Assembly (NCBI GenBank): GCA_016722945.1
Contig: JAEQMT010000066.1
Location: forward strand, 186,001 to 250,000
Reading direction: 5' to 3'
Length of the DNA stretch: 64,000 bases
DNA from: Desulfofustis sp. PB-SRB1
Lineage (GTDB): Bacteria > Desulfobacterota > Desulfobulbia > Desulfobulbales > Desulfocapsaceae
Both the position numbers and the translations under genes were made by a program. The notes beneath the pieces were generated by a model, which was not told the DNA's origin, ran no database searches, and worked only from the letters and a program-made list of their open reading frames with translations. Shown here in pieces: positions 1-7,957 of this stretch. The stretch's first letter is position 1. Each line of letters opens with the position of its first letter.

Positions 1-56
1 AATATTTTTTTGAGCAACGCTGAGATTGGCCGAATAGAGTATTATACAAAGTTCCC
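1..56 (-). repeat. Partial copy of the dispersed ~140-bp inverted-end repeat (copy A)
   Basis: The first 56 bases match, in reverse orientation, the GGGAACC end of the repeat seen at 12870, 26792 and 53584. They contain the TTTTTTGAGCAACG block, the AGATTGG block and the terminal AAGTTCCC. The rest of the copy lies left of the window. It ends about 24 bases before the first gene and so probably forms part of that gene's upstream region. Confidence 0.6.
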
Positions 57-79
57 ATAAGTATTAGATACGGGTTGCT

Positions 80-1480
80 ATGCATTCTTCTTCATCACAC
101 ACCTATGACGCGGTCGTGGTGGGCTCCGGGCTGGGCGGTATGACCACCGCCAACCGGCTTGCCCGTGCCGGCCATCGGGTACTGCTTCTGGAGCATCATC
201 ACCGGCTTGGCGGTCTGGCCACCTGGTTTAAGCGAAAGGGTCATATCTTCGATATATCATTGCACGGCTTTCCTCACGGGATGGTAAAAACCTGTAAAAA
301 GTACTGGAACCGTGCCATCACCGAATCCATCGTTCAGCTTGAAGAAATCGTCTTTGACAACCCGCAGTTCAGTTTGAAAACAAGCTTCGATAAAGAAGAT
401 TTCACCAGGCTACTGCAGGATCATTTTGGAATTGAGCGGGCCGTCATTGACAAGTTTTTTTCCCATGTCAGTGCCATGAACTTCTATGACGATCAGCGTC
501 AGACCACCCGGGAGTTGTTTGAAGATTTTTTCCCTGGACGCTCAGACGTGCATCGTCTGCTGATGGAGCCGATCACCTATGCTAACGGCTCCACTCTTGA
601 CGACCCGGCCATTTCATACGGTATCGTGTTTTCAAACTTTATGAGCAAAGGTGTATTCACCTTCAAAGGGGGAACAGACAGACTCATCGGACTCATGAAA
701 GAAGAGCTGGAGGAAAACGGAGTCGAAATCCGTACCAGGGCACGCGTATCTCAAATTGTTGTAGAACAGGGAGAGGTTGCCGGTGTTGTCGTGGACGACT
801 CTTTTATCGGCGCCAGATCAGTAATATCAAACGGCGACATTGTCCAGACCATAGACGAGATGGTTGGCCCCACTCATTTCGATCACTCATTTTTACGCAG
901 GCACCGTGGTGTCCGGGTCAATAATTCAAGCTGCCAGGTATACATCGGGATAGCCGCCGGTGAGAAAATTGATCCCATTGGAGATCTGATCTTTTTTTCC
1001 CATGCACCGCAATTTGATTCAGCCGAACTGCTCGACTTTGCAACCAGATCGAAAACATTTTCCATCTATTACCCGAAGACCCGGCCCGGCCACGACCGCT
1101 ACACCATCGTCGCCTCCATGAATGCCGACTATGACGCCTGGCATGCCCTGTCGCCATCCGCCTATGAGGAGGCAAAACAGGCCATGATGGAGCAAACGGT
1201 GACCGATCTGTGCCGCTATATTCCCGATGTCAGGGAGAAAATTGACTGGCTCGAAGCGGCAACACCGCTTACCTTCAAGCGCTATACCCTGCATACCGGA
1301 GGAACATCGTTCGGCACGAAATTTGAGGGGCTGGACATTTCACGTTCACTGCACAAACATATCGGCGGGCTATTTCATGTGGGCTCAGTGGGTATTATTA
1401 TGTCCGGCTGGCTGGGCGCCATAAACTACGGGGTTATTGTCGCCAATGATGTTGATGCATATCTCAGAGCCTGCCATTGA
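80..1480 (+). CDS. CrtI/phytoene-desaturase-like FAD-dependent oxidoreductase
   Basis: A 466-residue flavoprotein of the phytoene desaturase / retinol saturase (CrtI-like) superfamily. The N-terminal dinucleotide fold shows GSGLGG at residues 15-20 and an acidic strand end at E38, followed by an RLGG segment that normally contacts FAD. The C-terminal part has the GG-rich end (HVGSVGIIMSGW) typical of the family. Such enzymes desaturate, saturate or isomerise polyunsaturated hydrophobic chains. It runs directly into a FabG-like reductase (ATG 12 bases after its stop) and a FabZ-like dehydratase, which suggests an acyl-chain or polyene substrate rather than a carotenoid. No other carotenoid gene is visible. 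The exact substrate cannot be read from sequence. Start is the ATG at 80. Confidence 0.8.
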   Translation: MHSSSSHTYDAVVVGSGLGGMTTANRLARAGHRVLLLEHHHRLGGLATWFKRKGHIFDISLHGFPHGMVKTCKKYWNRAITESIVQLEEIVFDNPQFSLKTSFDKEDFTRLLQDHFGIERAVIDKFFSHVSAMNFYDDQRQTTRELFEDFFPGRSDVHRLLMEPITYANGSTLDDPAISYGIVFSNFMSKGVFTFKGGTDRLIGLMKEELEENGVEIRTRARVSQIVVEQGEVAGVVVDDSFIGARSVISNGDIVQTIDEMVGPTHFDHSFLRRHRGVRVNNSSCQVYIGIAAGEKIDPIGDLIFFSHAPQFDSAELLDFATRSKTFSIYYPKTRPGHDRYTIVASMNADYDAWHALSPSAYEEAKQAMMEQTVTDLCRYIPDVREKIDWLEAATPLTFKRYTLHTGGTSFGTKFEGLDISRSLHKHIGGLFHVGSVGIIMSGWLGAINYGVIVANDVDAYLRACH

Positions 1481-1491
1481 TTGGGCTGCTC

Positions 1492-2232
1492 ATGATTGAT
1501 TTTTCACATAAAAAAGTTGTTATTACCGGCGCCACGCGAGGCATCGGCAAAGCAATCGCCGAGAAATTCATCGCCCATAATGCCACCATAATCGGCATTT
1601 ACCACGCCAATTATGAGGCTGCCGCCCGGATGAGCGAGCAGTATCAGGCAAAGGGCGCTGATCTTACCCTATATCAATGCGATGTTGCCGATCCCGATGC
1701 GGTTTCAAAGCTTTACAAAGAACTTGAAGAAACACACGGTACTATAGATGTTTTGGTTAATAACGCCGGAATACGCAACGATGCAATTGCCGCCCTCATG
1801 AGCAGCGATCAGTGGCGTTCGGTGATCGATATTAACTTAGGCGGCTCGTTTTATATGGCGAAAGGGGCCATCCCGCTGATGCTCAAACAGAAGTACGGAC
1901 GTATCATCATGATCACCTCACCGGTGGCCTGGCTTGGGATTGCTGGACAGACAAATTACGGCGCCGCCAAGGCCGGGCAGATCGGGTTGATGCGCTCACT
2001 GGCAAAGGAAGTGGCCCGCAAGAAGATCACCGTCAATTGTGTGGCGCCAGGCTTTATCGAAACTGAGCTGATCGACTCCATCGACGAAAAACTGCGGGAG
2101 AGCTACCGGAAGATGGTGCCGATGAACCGTTTCGGCACCCCCGCCGAGGTTGCCGAGGCAGCCTTTTTCCTAGCCTCGCCGTATGCCTCCTACATCACCG
2201 GCGCGGTGCTCGACATAACTGGTGGATTATAA
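1492..2232 (+). CDS. SDR-family 3-oxoacyl-ACP reductase (FabG-like)
   Basis: A 246-residue classical short-chain dehydrogenase. It shows TGATRGIG at residues 12-19, NNAG at 90-93, and the catalytic set N115, S143, Y156 and K160. The family reduces 3-ketoacyl thioesters with NADPH in fatty-acid or polyketide chain elongation. A TTG codon at 1477 overlaps the previous stop, but the ATG at 1492 gives the normal SDR N-terminus and is preferred. It is translationally coupled to the FabZ-like gene downstream (stop and ATG share one base). Because the partners are a CrtI-like enzyme and a dehydratase, this is more likely a specialised paralogue than the housekeeping FabG. Confidence 0.85.
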   Translation: MIDFSHKKVVITGATRGIGKAIAEKFIAHNATIIGIYHANYEAAARMSEQYQAKGADLTLYQCDVADPDAVSKLYKELEETHGTIDVLVNNAGIRNDAIAALMSSDQWRSVIDINLGGSFYMAKGAIPLMLKQKYGRIIMITSPVAWLGIAGQTNYGAAKAGQIGLMRSLAKEVARKKITVNCVAPGFIETELIDSIDEKLRESYRKMVPMNRFGTPAEVAEAAFFLASPYASYITGAVLDITGGL

Positions 2233-2681
2233 TGATTGATTCGCGGATTGCAGCCCTGATCCCGCACCGCCCTCCTTTTTTGTGGGTTGATCGGATCATT
2301 GATATTACCGGGGACACCCTCACCTGCGAAAAAGATATCGATGCAAATCTTGACCTCTTTTCCGGGCATTATCCCGATTTTCCCATCATGCCTGGGGTAC
2401 TGGTGTGTGAGGCGATTTTTCAGGCAGGAGCGCTCTTATACGGTATTCTTCACCAGGGCAGACAGGAGGTAGACGGTGACAAGGTGCCGGTCCTGGCAAA
2501 AATAAATCATGCCAAGTTCAAGCGACCGGTCATGCCGGGGGCGAATTTGTTTATATCGGTATCCCTGGTGGAAACCTATGGTCATGTTTCACATTTTAAG
2601 GGATCGGCTCATGTGGGTGATGAACTCTGTGTAAAAACTGACTTCACCACTGCCCTCGCCCCGCGTTTGCAGTCATCGTGA
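2232..2681 (+). CDS. FabZ/FabA-like 3-hydroxyacyl-ACP dehydratase
   Basis: A 149-residue single hot-dog protein. The N-terminus carries the FabZ-type PHRPPFLWVDRI block (residues 11-22). The catalytic pair corresponds to H46, in the SGHYPDFPIMPG segment, and E60. The family dehydrates 3-hydroxyacyl-ACP to trans-2-enoyl-ACP. Its length is typical for FabZ. The ATG overlaps the stop of the upstream reductase by one base, so the reductase and dehydratase steps are co-expressed. It is the last gene of the left-edge cluster; a gap of about 115 bases then leads to the tol operon. Confidence 0.82.
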   Translation: MIDSRIAALIPHRPPFLWVDRIIDITGDTLTCEKDIDANLDLFSGHYPDFPIMPGVLVCEAIFQAGALLYGILHQGRQEVDGDKVPVLAKINHAKFKRPVMPGANLFISVSLVETYGHVSHFKGSAHVGDELCVKTDFTTALAPRLQSS

Positions 2682-2796
2682 ACTGATCGTGCCGGTCAAC
2701 ACAAATTATCTACCATTGCTTTACATCTGGAAAAATCCTGGTAATCTCTCTCCCACTTTTACCTAACTTCGGCACATCGCGTAAGGAAATACAATC

Positions 2797-3492
2797 ATGG
2801 ATTTATCCATAACTCAGATGATATTCAATGCGGGACCGGTGGGCCAGTTCGTCCTGCTGCTCTTGCTGCTGTTCTCCGTCGTATCCTGGTCAATCATCAT
2901 CATGAAGGCACGGTTGTTTCGCAACGTGCGGCTGGATTCGGAGGACTTTCTTGAGACATTCTGGTCGTCGGGCAATCTCAATGAAGCCAATGAGGCCGCT
3001 GGGGAATTCAACTTCAGTCCGGAGGCACGGGTCTTTGTCACCGGATTTTCTGAGTTAAAGAAAATAAACAAGGTGCGTACCCGTGAGCAGGCCGGCCCCG
3101 ACACCCTTGAAATGCAGATGGCCACCCTGGACAACCTCAAGCGTGCGATGCGCAAGGCCCAGCAGGAGCAGATCAACCAACTTGGCAGTAAGCTTCCTTT
3201 TTTGGCCACCACCGGCAGCGCCACCCCTTTTATTGGACTGTTTGGAACCGTTTGGGGAATTATGGTCTCCTTCCATGACATCGGTCAGCGCGGCTCCGCC
3301 TCCCTGGCGGTTGTCGCCCCTGGTATTTCCGAGGCTTTGGTGGCCACCGCGGCTGGGCTGGCAGCGGCCATCCCGGCGGTCATTTTTTTCAACCACTATG
3401 CCAATAAACTTGCCCATATCGAAGATAATATCGAGAGTTTTATCGCTGATTTTCTTAATCTGGTGGAACGTGATCTGCTAAGCAGGGTATAA
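2797..3492 (+). CDS. tolQ: TolQ, Tol-Pal proton-channel subunit
   Basis: A 231-residue MotA/TolQ/ExbB-family inner-membrane protein. It has an N-terminal membrane segment (about residues 13-36), a long cytoplasmic loop, and two further helices including GLFGTVWGIM and ALVATAAGLAAAIPAV, which line the proton path. With TolR it uses the proton motive force to energise TolA during outer-membrane constriction. AAGGA lies about ten bases upstream of the ATG. The next gene starts two bases after the stop, in the order tolQ-tolR-tolA-tolB. Position beside tolA and tolB makes TolQ a better call than ExbB. Confidence 0.95.
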   Translation: MDLSITQMIFNAGPVGQFVLLLLLLFSVVSWSIIIMKARLFRNVRLDSEDFLETFWSSGNLNEANEAAGEFNFSPEARVFVTGFSELKKINKVRTREQAGPDTLEMQMATLDNLKRAMRKAQQEQINQLGSKLPFLATTGSATPFIGLFGTVWGIMVSFHDIGQRGSASLAVVAPGISEALVATAAGLAAAIPAVIFFNHYANKLAHIEDNIESFIADFLNLVERDLLSRV

Positions 3493-3493
3493 T

Positions 3494-3913
3494 ATGGGTA
3501 TGCAAACCGGAAACGGGCGGCGCAAATTGGTCGCCGATATCAATGTCACACCGCTGGTTGATGTAATGCTGGTGCTGTTGATTATCTTCATGGTAACCGC
3601 CCCGATGATGACCCAGGGCCTCGACGTGGATCTGCCGAAAACCACCAGCAAATCATTGCGCCAGGAGGAGAATCCGATCATCGTGACGATTGCCGAAGAC
3701 GGCACTATCAGTCTGGGCGAAATCAGTCTCAGCCAAAACGTGTTGTTTGATGAATTATACCGATATAATCCAGCCGATAAAGAAGAACCCATCTACCTGA
3801 AGGCGGACAAGGATGTAGCCTACGGCGTAGTGGTCTCAATTATGGCCGACATTAAACGGGCGGGATTTGATAAACTGGGGATGATAACGGAACCATCAGA
3901 CGAAAAAAAATAA
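3494..3913 (+). CDS. tolR: TolR, Tol-Pal proton-channel subunit
   Basis: A 139-residue ExbD/TolR protein. It has a single N-terminal membrane helix (about residues 20-40) carrying the proton-relaying aspartate D23 in the VTPLVDVMLVLL segment, followed by a periplasmic domain. It pairs with TolQ to couple proton flow to TolA. It starts two bases after tolQ. Length and motif order are normal. Confidence 0.95.
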   Translation: MGMQTGNGRRKLVADINVTPLVDVMLVLLIIFMVTAPMMTQGLDVDLPKTTSKSLRQEENPIIVTIAEDGTISLGEISLSQNVLFDELYRYNPADKEEPIYLKADKDVAYGVVVSIMADIKRAGFDKLGMITEPSDEKK

Positions 3914-3919
3914 CCGGTA

Positions 3920-4789
3920 GTGAAGTATTTCAACACCTACAGCGGCTATGATAACTGGCCTCTGGCGCTCAATCTGGCGATAGCCGCCCACCTTCTGATT
4001 GGCGCCTCCGTTATCTTTCTGCCGGATATGTTCAGATCCGCACCTAAATATGAGGACATCTATACGGTAAGTCTTATCGAGATGAGCAGCCCGGTCGCTG
4101 CCGAGCCGGAACCGGCGGTGATTGAGGAGCAACCACCACCCGTTACCCCGGAACAAGTAGAACCCGAAGCAGTGGTGATAGAGCCGACCCCGACGCCGCA
4201 GATTGAGATAAAGCAGGAGCCGGTGAAGCCGGTGTCCATAAAGCCGCTCAAACGCAAGATAATAAAGCCGGTAGTTGAGCCGAAACCGGCGATTCAAGAT
4301 ATTGAAAAGCAACAACGCGAAATGCTGGCCGAGGCACTCCGAGCCGAGCAACTGGCGAGAGAACAGGCGCGACTGGCTGAAATTGAGGCTCAACGACAAC
4401 AGCGACTACTGGAACAGCAGCTGGCGCTGCTCAAGGATAAGGTACGCTCCACCAGCCGACCAGCCAGCCGGACGGGACCGGCAGGAGGTGGCCCCACCCT
4501 GATTGAAAAACAGTATTATGCGGCCATCATCAATCATATTAGCCAGTTCTGGACACTGCCCAATTTCAAAGTGTGGGATGAAGGCACCCAGGCAAAGGTG
4601 GTCGTTTATATCACAAAAGACGGTACCATCAGAAAGCATGAGATCGAACAACGCTCAGGCGACCCGACCTTTGATCAATTTGTCAGTAGAACTTTGGCGG
4701 ACGCCAGCCCAGTGCCCCCCATTCCACCCGCATTGGCAAAAAATGACATTGAATTAGGTTTTATTTTCTTACCAGGAACCATTCGCTGA
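3920..4789 (+). CDS. tolA: TolA, periplasm-spanning energy transducer
   Basis: A 289-residue protein starting at GTG 3920, six bases after tolR. It has an N-terminal membrane anchor (about residues 15-37), a Pro/Glu-rich stretch (about 55-115), a charged coiled-coil rich in Glu, Gln, Ala and Arg (about 125-175), and a C-terminal TonB/TolA fold (about 195-289) with HISQFWTLP. TolA spans the periplasm and contacts TolB and Pal at the outer membrane. The coiled coil is shorter than in enteric TolA (about 420 residues in E. coli), as is common outside Enterobacteria. Confidence 0.9.
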   Translation: MKYFNTYSGYDNWPLALNLAIAAHLLIGASVIFLPDMFRSAPKYEDIYTVSLIEMSSPVAAEPEPAVIEEQPPPVTPEQVEPEAVVIEPTPTPQIEIKQEPVKPVSIKPLKRKIIKPVVEPKPAIQDIEKQQREMLAEALRAEQLAREQARLAEIEAQRQQRLLEQQLALLKDKVRSTSRPASRTGPAGGGPTLIEKQYYAAIINHISQFWTLPNFKVWDEGTQAKVVVYITKDGTIRKHEIEQRSGDPTFDQFVSRTLADASPVPPIPPALAKNDIELGFIFLPGTIR

Positions 4790-4793
4790 TATT

Positions 4794-6095
4794 ATGAATC
4801 GAAAATCCATAACACTAGTGCTCATTTCATTGTGGCTCGCTGCCCTGACTGGATCGTCGCTATACGCAGCCGACCAACGGGTTTACCTGACGATCGGTTC
4901 CGCGGAGGCGCGGAAAATAAAATTCGCGGTACCGGAGTTTACCGATACCTCCCCTGCCGGCGGGAGCATTGCACCAGGCTTCGGCCTGACCCAAACCCTG
5001 ACTAAATCTCTTGAGTTTCACGGCATCATCGAAACGGTGCCGACCTTGGCCGGGCAAAACTCCGTTGAGGCCCTGCAGCGGGCAGGTGCCGATTATGGGG
5101 TGCTTGGCCGCTACACCGTTATTGATGAGGCGATCACCATACAGCTTCGGCTTTACGATCTGAGTCAGGGCGCCATGCTGTTCGGCAAGGAGTATCAGGG
5201 GGCTCTGAGTCAGGCAGAGGAGATGATCTTTACCTTTACCGATGCGGTAATAAACGAGCTGACCGGTGTGCCCGGCATTGCCTCCACCCAGATCGCCTTT
5301 GTCTCGCAACCGGCAAACAGCCGGGAACGTGAACTTTTCACTACCAATATCCTTGGGTCAAAGCTCAGGCAGGTAACCCGCCACAGATCGCTGGTGGTGT
5401 CGCCGCGCTTTACCAGAGACGGCAATTTTTTGGCCTACACCTCATATCATTCGGGTAACCCGAATCTCTATATCACCGATCTTCGCCAGAGCAAAACGAC
5501 GCAGGCACTCTCGCGAAGGCGCGGTATGAATCTTGCGCCCGCCTGGTACCAGGACGACTCCCGCTTTGTTCTCACCCTTTCCTATCTTGGTAATCCCGAT
5601 CTCTTTTTATTAAACCGAGACGGCAAAGTTGAAGGGCAGTTGACCAAAGACGCGGGCATCAACGTATCACCCACTATCTCACCGGATGGGACGCACATGG
5701 TGTTTGTCTCCGATCGAAGCGGCAAGCCCAATCTCTACCTGACGGAGCTGAAGACAAGCAAGGTACGAAGGCTCACCTTTGAAGGCAGCGAAAACGTCGA
5801 ACCCGACTGGTCACCTACTGAAGACCGGCTCGTCTTCACCTGTCTGCGCGGTGGCATCTACCAGTTATGTACCATGAATCCCTTCGATGAAGACTCAATT
5901 CAACAGATAACCAAGACCAGGTCTAATCATGAGATGCCGGCCTTTTCCCCAGACGGCAACCAGATTATTTTTGCCAAACGTGACGGTGCCAATCATAAAA
6001 TTTCAGCTATCCTGAAAAACGGCGCCTTCGAGCGAATACTCTTTTCATTTCCCGGTTCTCAGTCCTATCCGCGATGGGCGAGAAAATCGTACTAA
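4794..6095 (+). CDS. tolB: TolB, periplasmic beta-propeller
   Basis: A 433-residue exported protein with a signal peptide (about residues 1-25, ending SLYA), an N-terminal alpha/beta domain, and a C-terminal six-bladed propeller built from PD40/WD40-like repeats such as NLYITDL and NLYLTEL. TolB binds Pal and TolA and signals whether the Tol bridge is engaged. The gene starts four bases after tolA. The start of the next ORF overlaps its 3' end, but the true cpoB ATG lies 23 bases downstream of the tolB stop. Confidence 0.95.
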   Translation: MNRKSITLVLISLWLAALTGSSLYAADQRVYLTIGSAEARKIKFAVPEFTDTSPAGGSIAPGFGLTQTLTKSLEFHGIIETVPTLAGQNSVEALQRAGADYGVLGRYTVIDEAITIQLRLYDLSQGAMLFGKEYQGALSQAEEMIFTFTDAVINELTGVPGIASTQIAFVSQPANSRERELFTTNILGSKLRQVTRHRSLVVSPRFTRDGNFLAYTSYHSGNPNLYITDLRQSKTTQALSRRRGMNLAPAWYQDDSRFVLTLSYLGNPDLFLLNRDGKVEGQLTKDAGINVSPTISPDGTHMVFVSDRSGKPNLYLTELKTSKVRRLTFEGSENVEPDWSPTEDRLVFTCLRGGIYQLCTMNPFDEDSIQQITKTRSNHEMPAFSPDGNQIIFAKRDGANHKISAILKNGAFERILFSFPGSQSYPRWARKSY

Positions 6096-6118
6096 CCGCC
6101 ACCACCCAAGAGCATCCT

Positions 6119-7138
6119 ATGAAACGATCCGCACTTAACCTGACCGCCCTTCTCCTGACCTCGCCGCTGCTCGTTCAGTGCGCCGCGCAAGACGATATCA
6201 ATACCATAAACAACCAGATTTACCGGGTTAATCAGCGCGTCACTAATCTGGAAAACAACACCATAGAAGACCTGGTAAAGCGCCAGGCATCCACTGCCAA
6301 TAAGGTGGATAGCCTCGAGCGCGACCTGATTGCCCTGCGCAACGGCCTGGAGGAAACCGGTTATCTCAATCGGAAGCTTTCCGAGCAGAACAAGGAACTT
6401 GCCGTTGCCTTTCAGCAATACACCACGGAAGAACAGCAGAAAAGGGCCAGTGACATGCAACAACTTCAAGCTGAGATTACCGAGAAAGACCGACAGCTTG
6501 AAGTGCTTGCTCAGCAGTTGCAGATGCAGGAAAAAAATCTCGAGGAAATACAGCAGGCAAGGGTTGAAGACGCCAAGCGCAAAGCGGCCGAAGCAGCCCG
6601 GGCAGCTCAGGAGGCACGGGCCAAGGCGCAGGCCGCCGCGCAGATATCAACCGATGGTACGATTGTAAAAATAACGGCAACGCAAAATAAGAAGCTGTTC
6701 GATCCCGCTGCCCAGGCCCCGCCTCCCACCACCAGTCAAGCCCCATCCACCGCGGCACCGGCGGCAACGGCAACAGGTTCCCTGGCCAATGCCAGGGATC
6801 TATATGATCAGGGAGAGTACCGTCAGGCCTACCAGGCCTATGCAAACATCGCCAACTCAGAGCCGGCCGGCGACGACGCCATCGACGCCTTATTCATGAT
6901 GGGAGAGAGCCGTTACGCCCAGGGTGAATATGACCAGGCCATTCTCGAGTACCAGACCATCATCACCGGCCATCCGGCCAGCACCATGGCCTCTACGGCC
7001 ATGTTTAAACAGGCCATGTCATTTGAAAAGCTCAACGACAAGGAAACGGCAAAGATCCTGTACAAAAAACTGCTTGCCACCTACCCGGGATCACCGGAGG
7101 CGGGCCAGGCCCAGCAGCGACTTGATGCCCTAAATTAG
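6119..7138 (+). CDS. cpoB: CpoB/YbgF-type coiled-coil TPR protein of the Tol system
   Basis: A 339-residue envelope protein. The ATG at 6119 starts a clear signal sequence; an upstream in-frame ATG at 6074 inside tolB is unlikely. The signal ends LLVQC, lipobox-like but with Gln instead of a small residue before Cys, so lipidation is uncertain. A long coiled coil (about residues 30-180), a Pro/Ala/Thr linker, and C-terminal TPRs (about 220-339, beginning ARDLYDQGEYRQA) follow. CpoB/YbgF coordinates Tol action with peptidoglycan synthesis. Normally pal lies between tolB and this gene; here it is missing. Confidence 0.87.
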   Translation: MKRSALNLTALLLTSPLLVQCAAQDDINTINNQIYRVNQRVTNLENNTIEDLVKRQASTANKVDSLERDLIALRNGLEETGYLNRKLSEQNKELAVAFQQYTTEEQQKRASDMQQLQAEITEKDRQLEVLAQQLQMQEKNLEEIQQARVEDAKRKAAEAARAAQEARAKAQAAAQISTDGTIVKITATQNKKLFDPAAQAPPPTTSQAPSTAAPAATATGSLANARDLYDQGEYRQAYQAYANIANSEPAGDDAIDALFMMGESRYAQGEYDQAILEYQTIITGHPASTMASTAMFKQAMSFEKLNDKETAKILYKKLLATYPGSPEAGQAQQRLDALN

Positions 7139-7957
7139 GTGGTGAGTGGTCGCCGGCAGACTGTCCGTGGTGAGCGGCTTGATGCCATCCTGGTAAGCCG
7201 CGGGCTGGCTGATTCTACCACTCAGGCCGCCGCTATCATTCGGGCAGGTCTGGTCCTGGTGGCAGACAGGCGGGTTGACAAACCCGGCGCCGCGGTTCCG
7301 GCGGCGTCAGAAATTCGCATCAAGAACCGTTCTGATTATGTCTCTCGCGGCGGGCTTAAACTGGCGCAGGCGTTACAGGAATTCACGCTTGATCCCACCG
7401 GCTGGATATGTGCCGACATCGGCGCCGCTACCGGCGGCTTTACCGACTGCCTCCTGCAGCACGGCGCCGCTCATGTTTTTTCGGTTGACGTGGGCTATGG
7501 ATTACTCGCCTGGAAATTGCGCACTGACCAAAGAGTAACGGTATGCGAGCGGGTCAATGCCCGGGCCATAACCGCGGACCACATCACCATGGGCCTGGAT
7601 TTAGCGGTGTTTGATACCTCGTTTATTTCGCTGGCAAAAGTGGTGGTTCCCGTTCTTCCCCTGTTTCGCAAAACAGTGCGTATAGTCGCCCTCATAAAAC
7701 CGCAGTTTGAACTCCCCCCTAAAGACGTGGACACCGGCGGTATTGTCAAAGATGCTGCCAAACGGTTGGCCGCCATCCGCGAAATTCGTGATTTTTTCAA
7801 GGCCATGGGACTGGCGGTAAGCGAACCGCTCGCCTGCACAACGAAAGGGAAAAAGGGTAATCAGGAATATCTGATCTATATGAGCGGTGAACCTGACTTC
7901 ATTAGCCTTTCTGGATCCGCTCGATCAACTCGATACGAGCCAGACTCTCTTCCCTGA
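7139..7957 (+). CDS. tlyA: TlyA-family rRNA 2'-O-methyltransferase
   Basis: A 272-residue protein with an N-terminal S4 RNA-binding domain (about residues 10-70) and an FtsJ-like methyltransferase domain. The SAM motif DIGAATGG is at residues 93-100. The family methylates ribose in ribosomal RNA (capreomycin-sensitivity gene in mycobacteria) and is often misnamed haemolysin. The start is one of two tandem GTG codons at 7139/7142, directly after the cpoB stop. The last ~19 codons run 56 bases into the 3' end of the convergent protease gene, so the C-terminus is slightly longer than usual. Confidence 0.87.
   Translation: MVSGRRQTVRGERLDAILVSRGLADSTTQAAAIIRAGLVLVADRRVDKPGAAVPAASEIRIKNRSDYVSRGGLKLAQALQEFTLDPTGWICADIGAATGGFTDCLLQHGAAHVFSVDVGYGLLAWKLRTDQRVTVCERVNARAITADHITMGLDLAVFDTSFISLAKVVVPVLPLFRKTVRIVALIKPQFELPPKDVDTGGIVKDAAKRLAAIREIRDFFKAMGLAVSEPLACTTKGKKGNQEYLIYMSGEPDFISLSGSARSTRYEPDSLP

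Noticed and set aside
2720-2747. Possible promoter TTTACA-16-TAATCT ahead of tolQ
   Set aside because: The -10 matches only 3 of 6 positions and the spacing is one short; the tol genes may also be read from further upstream.
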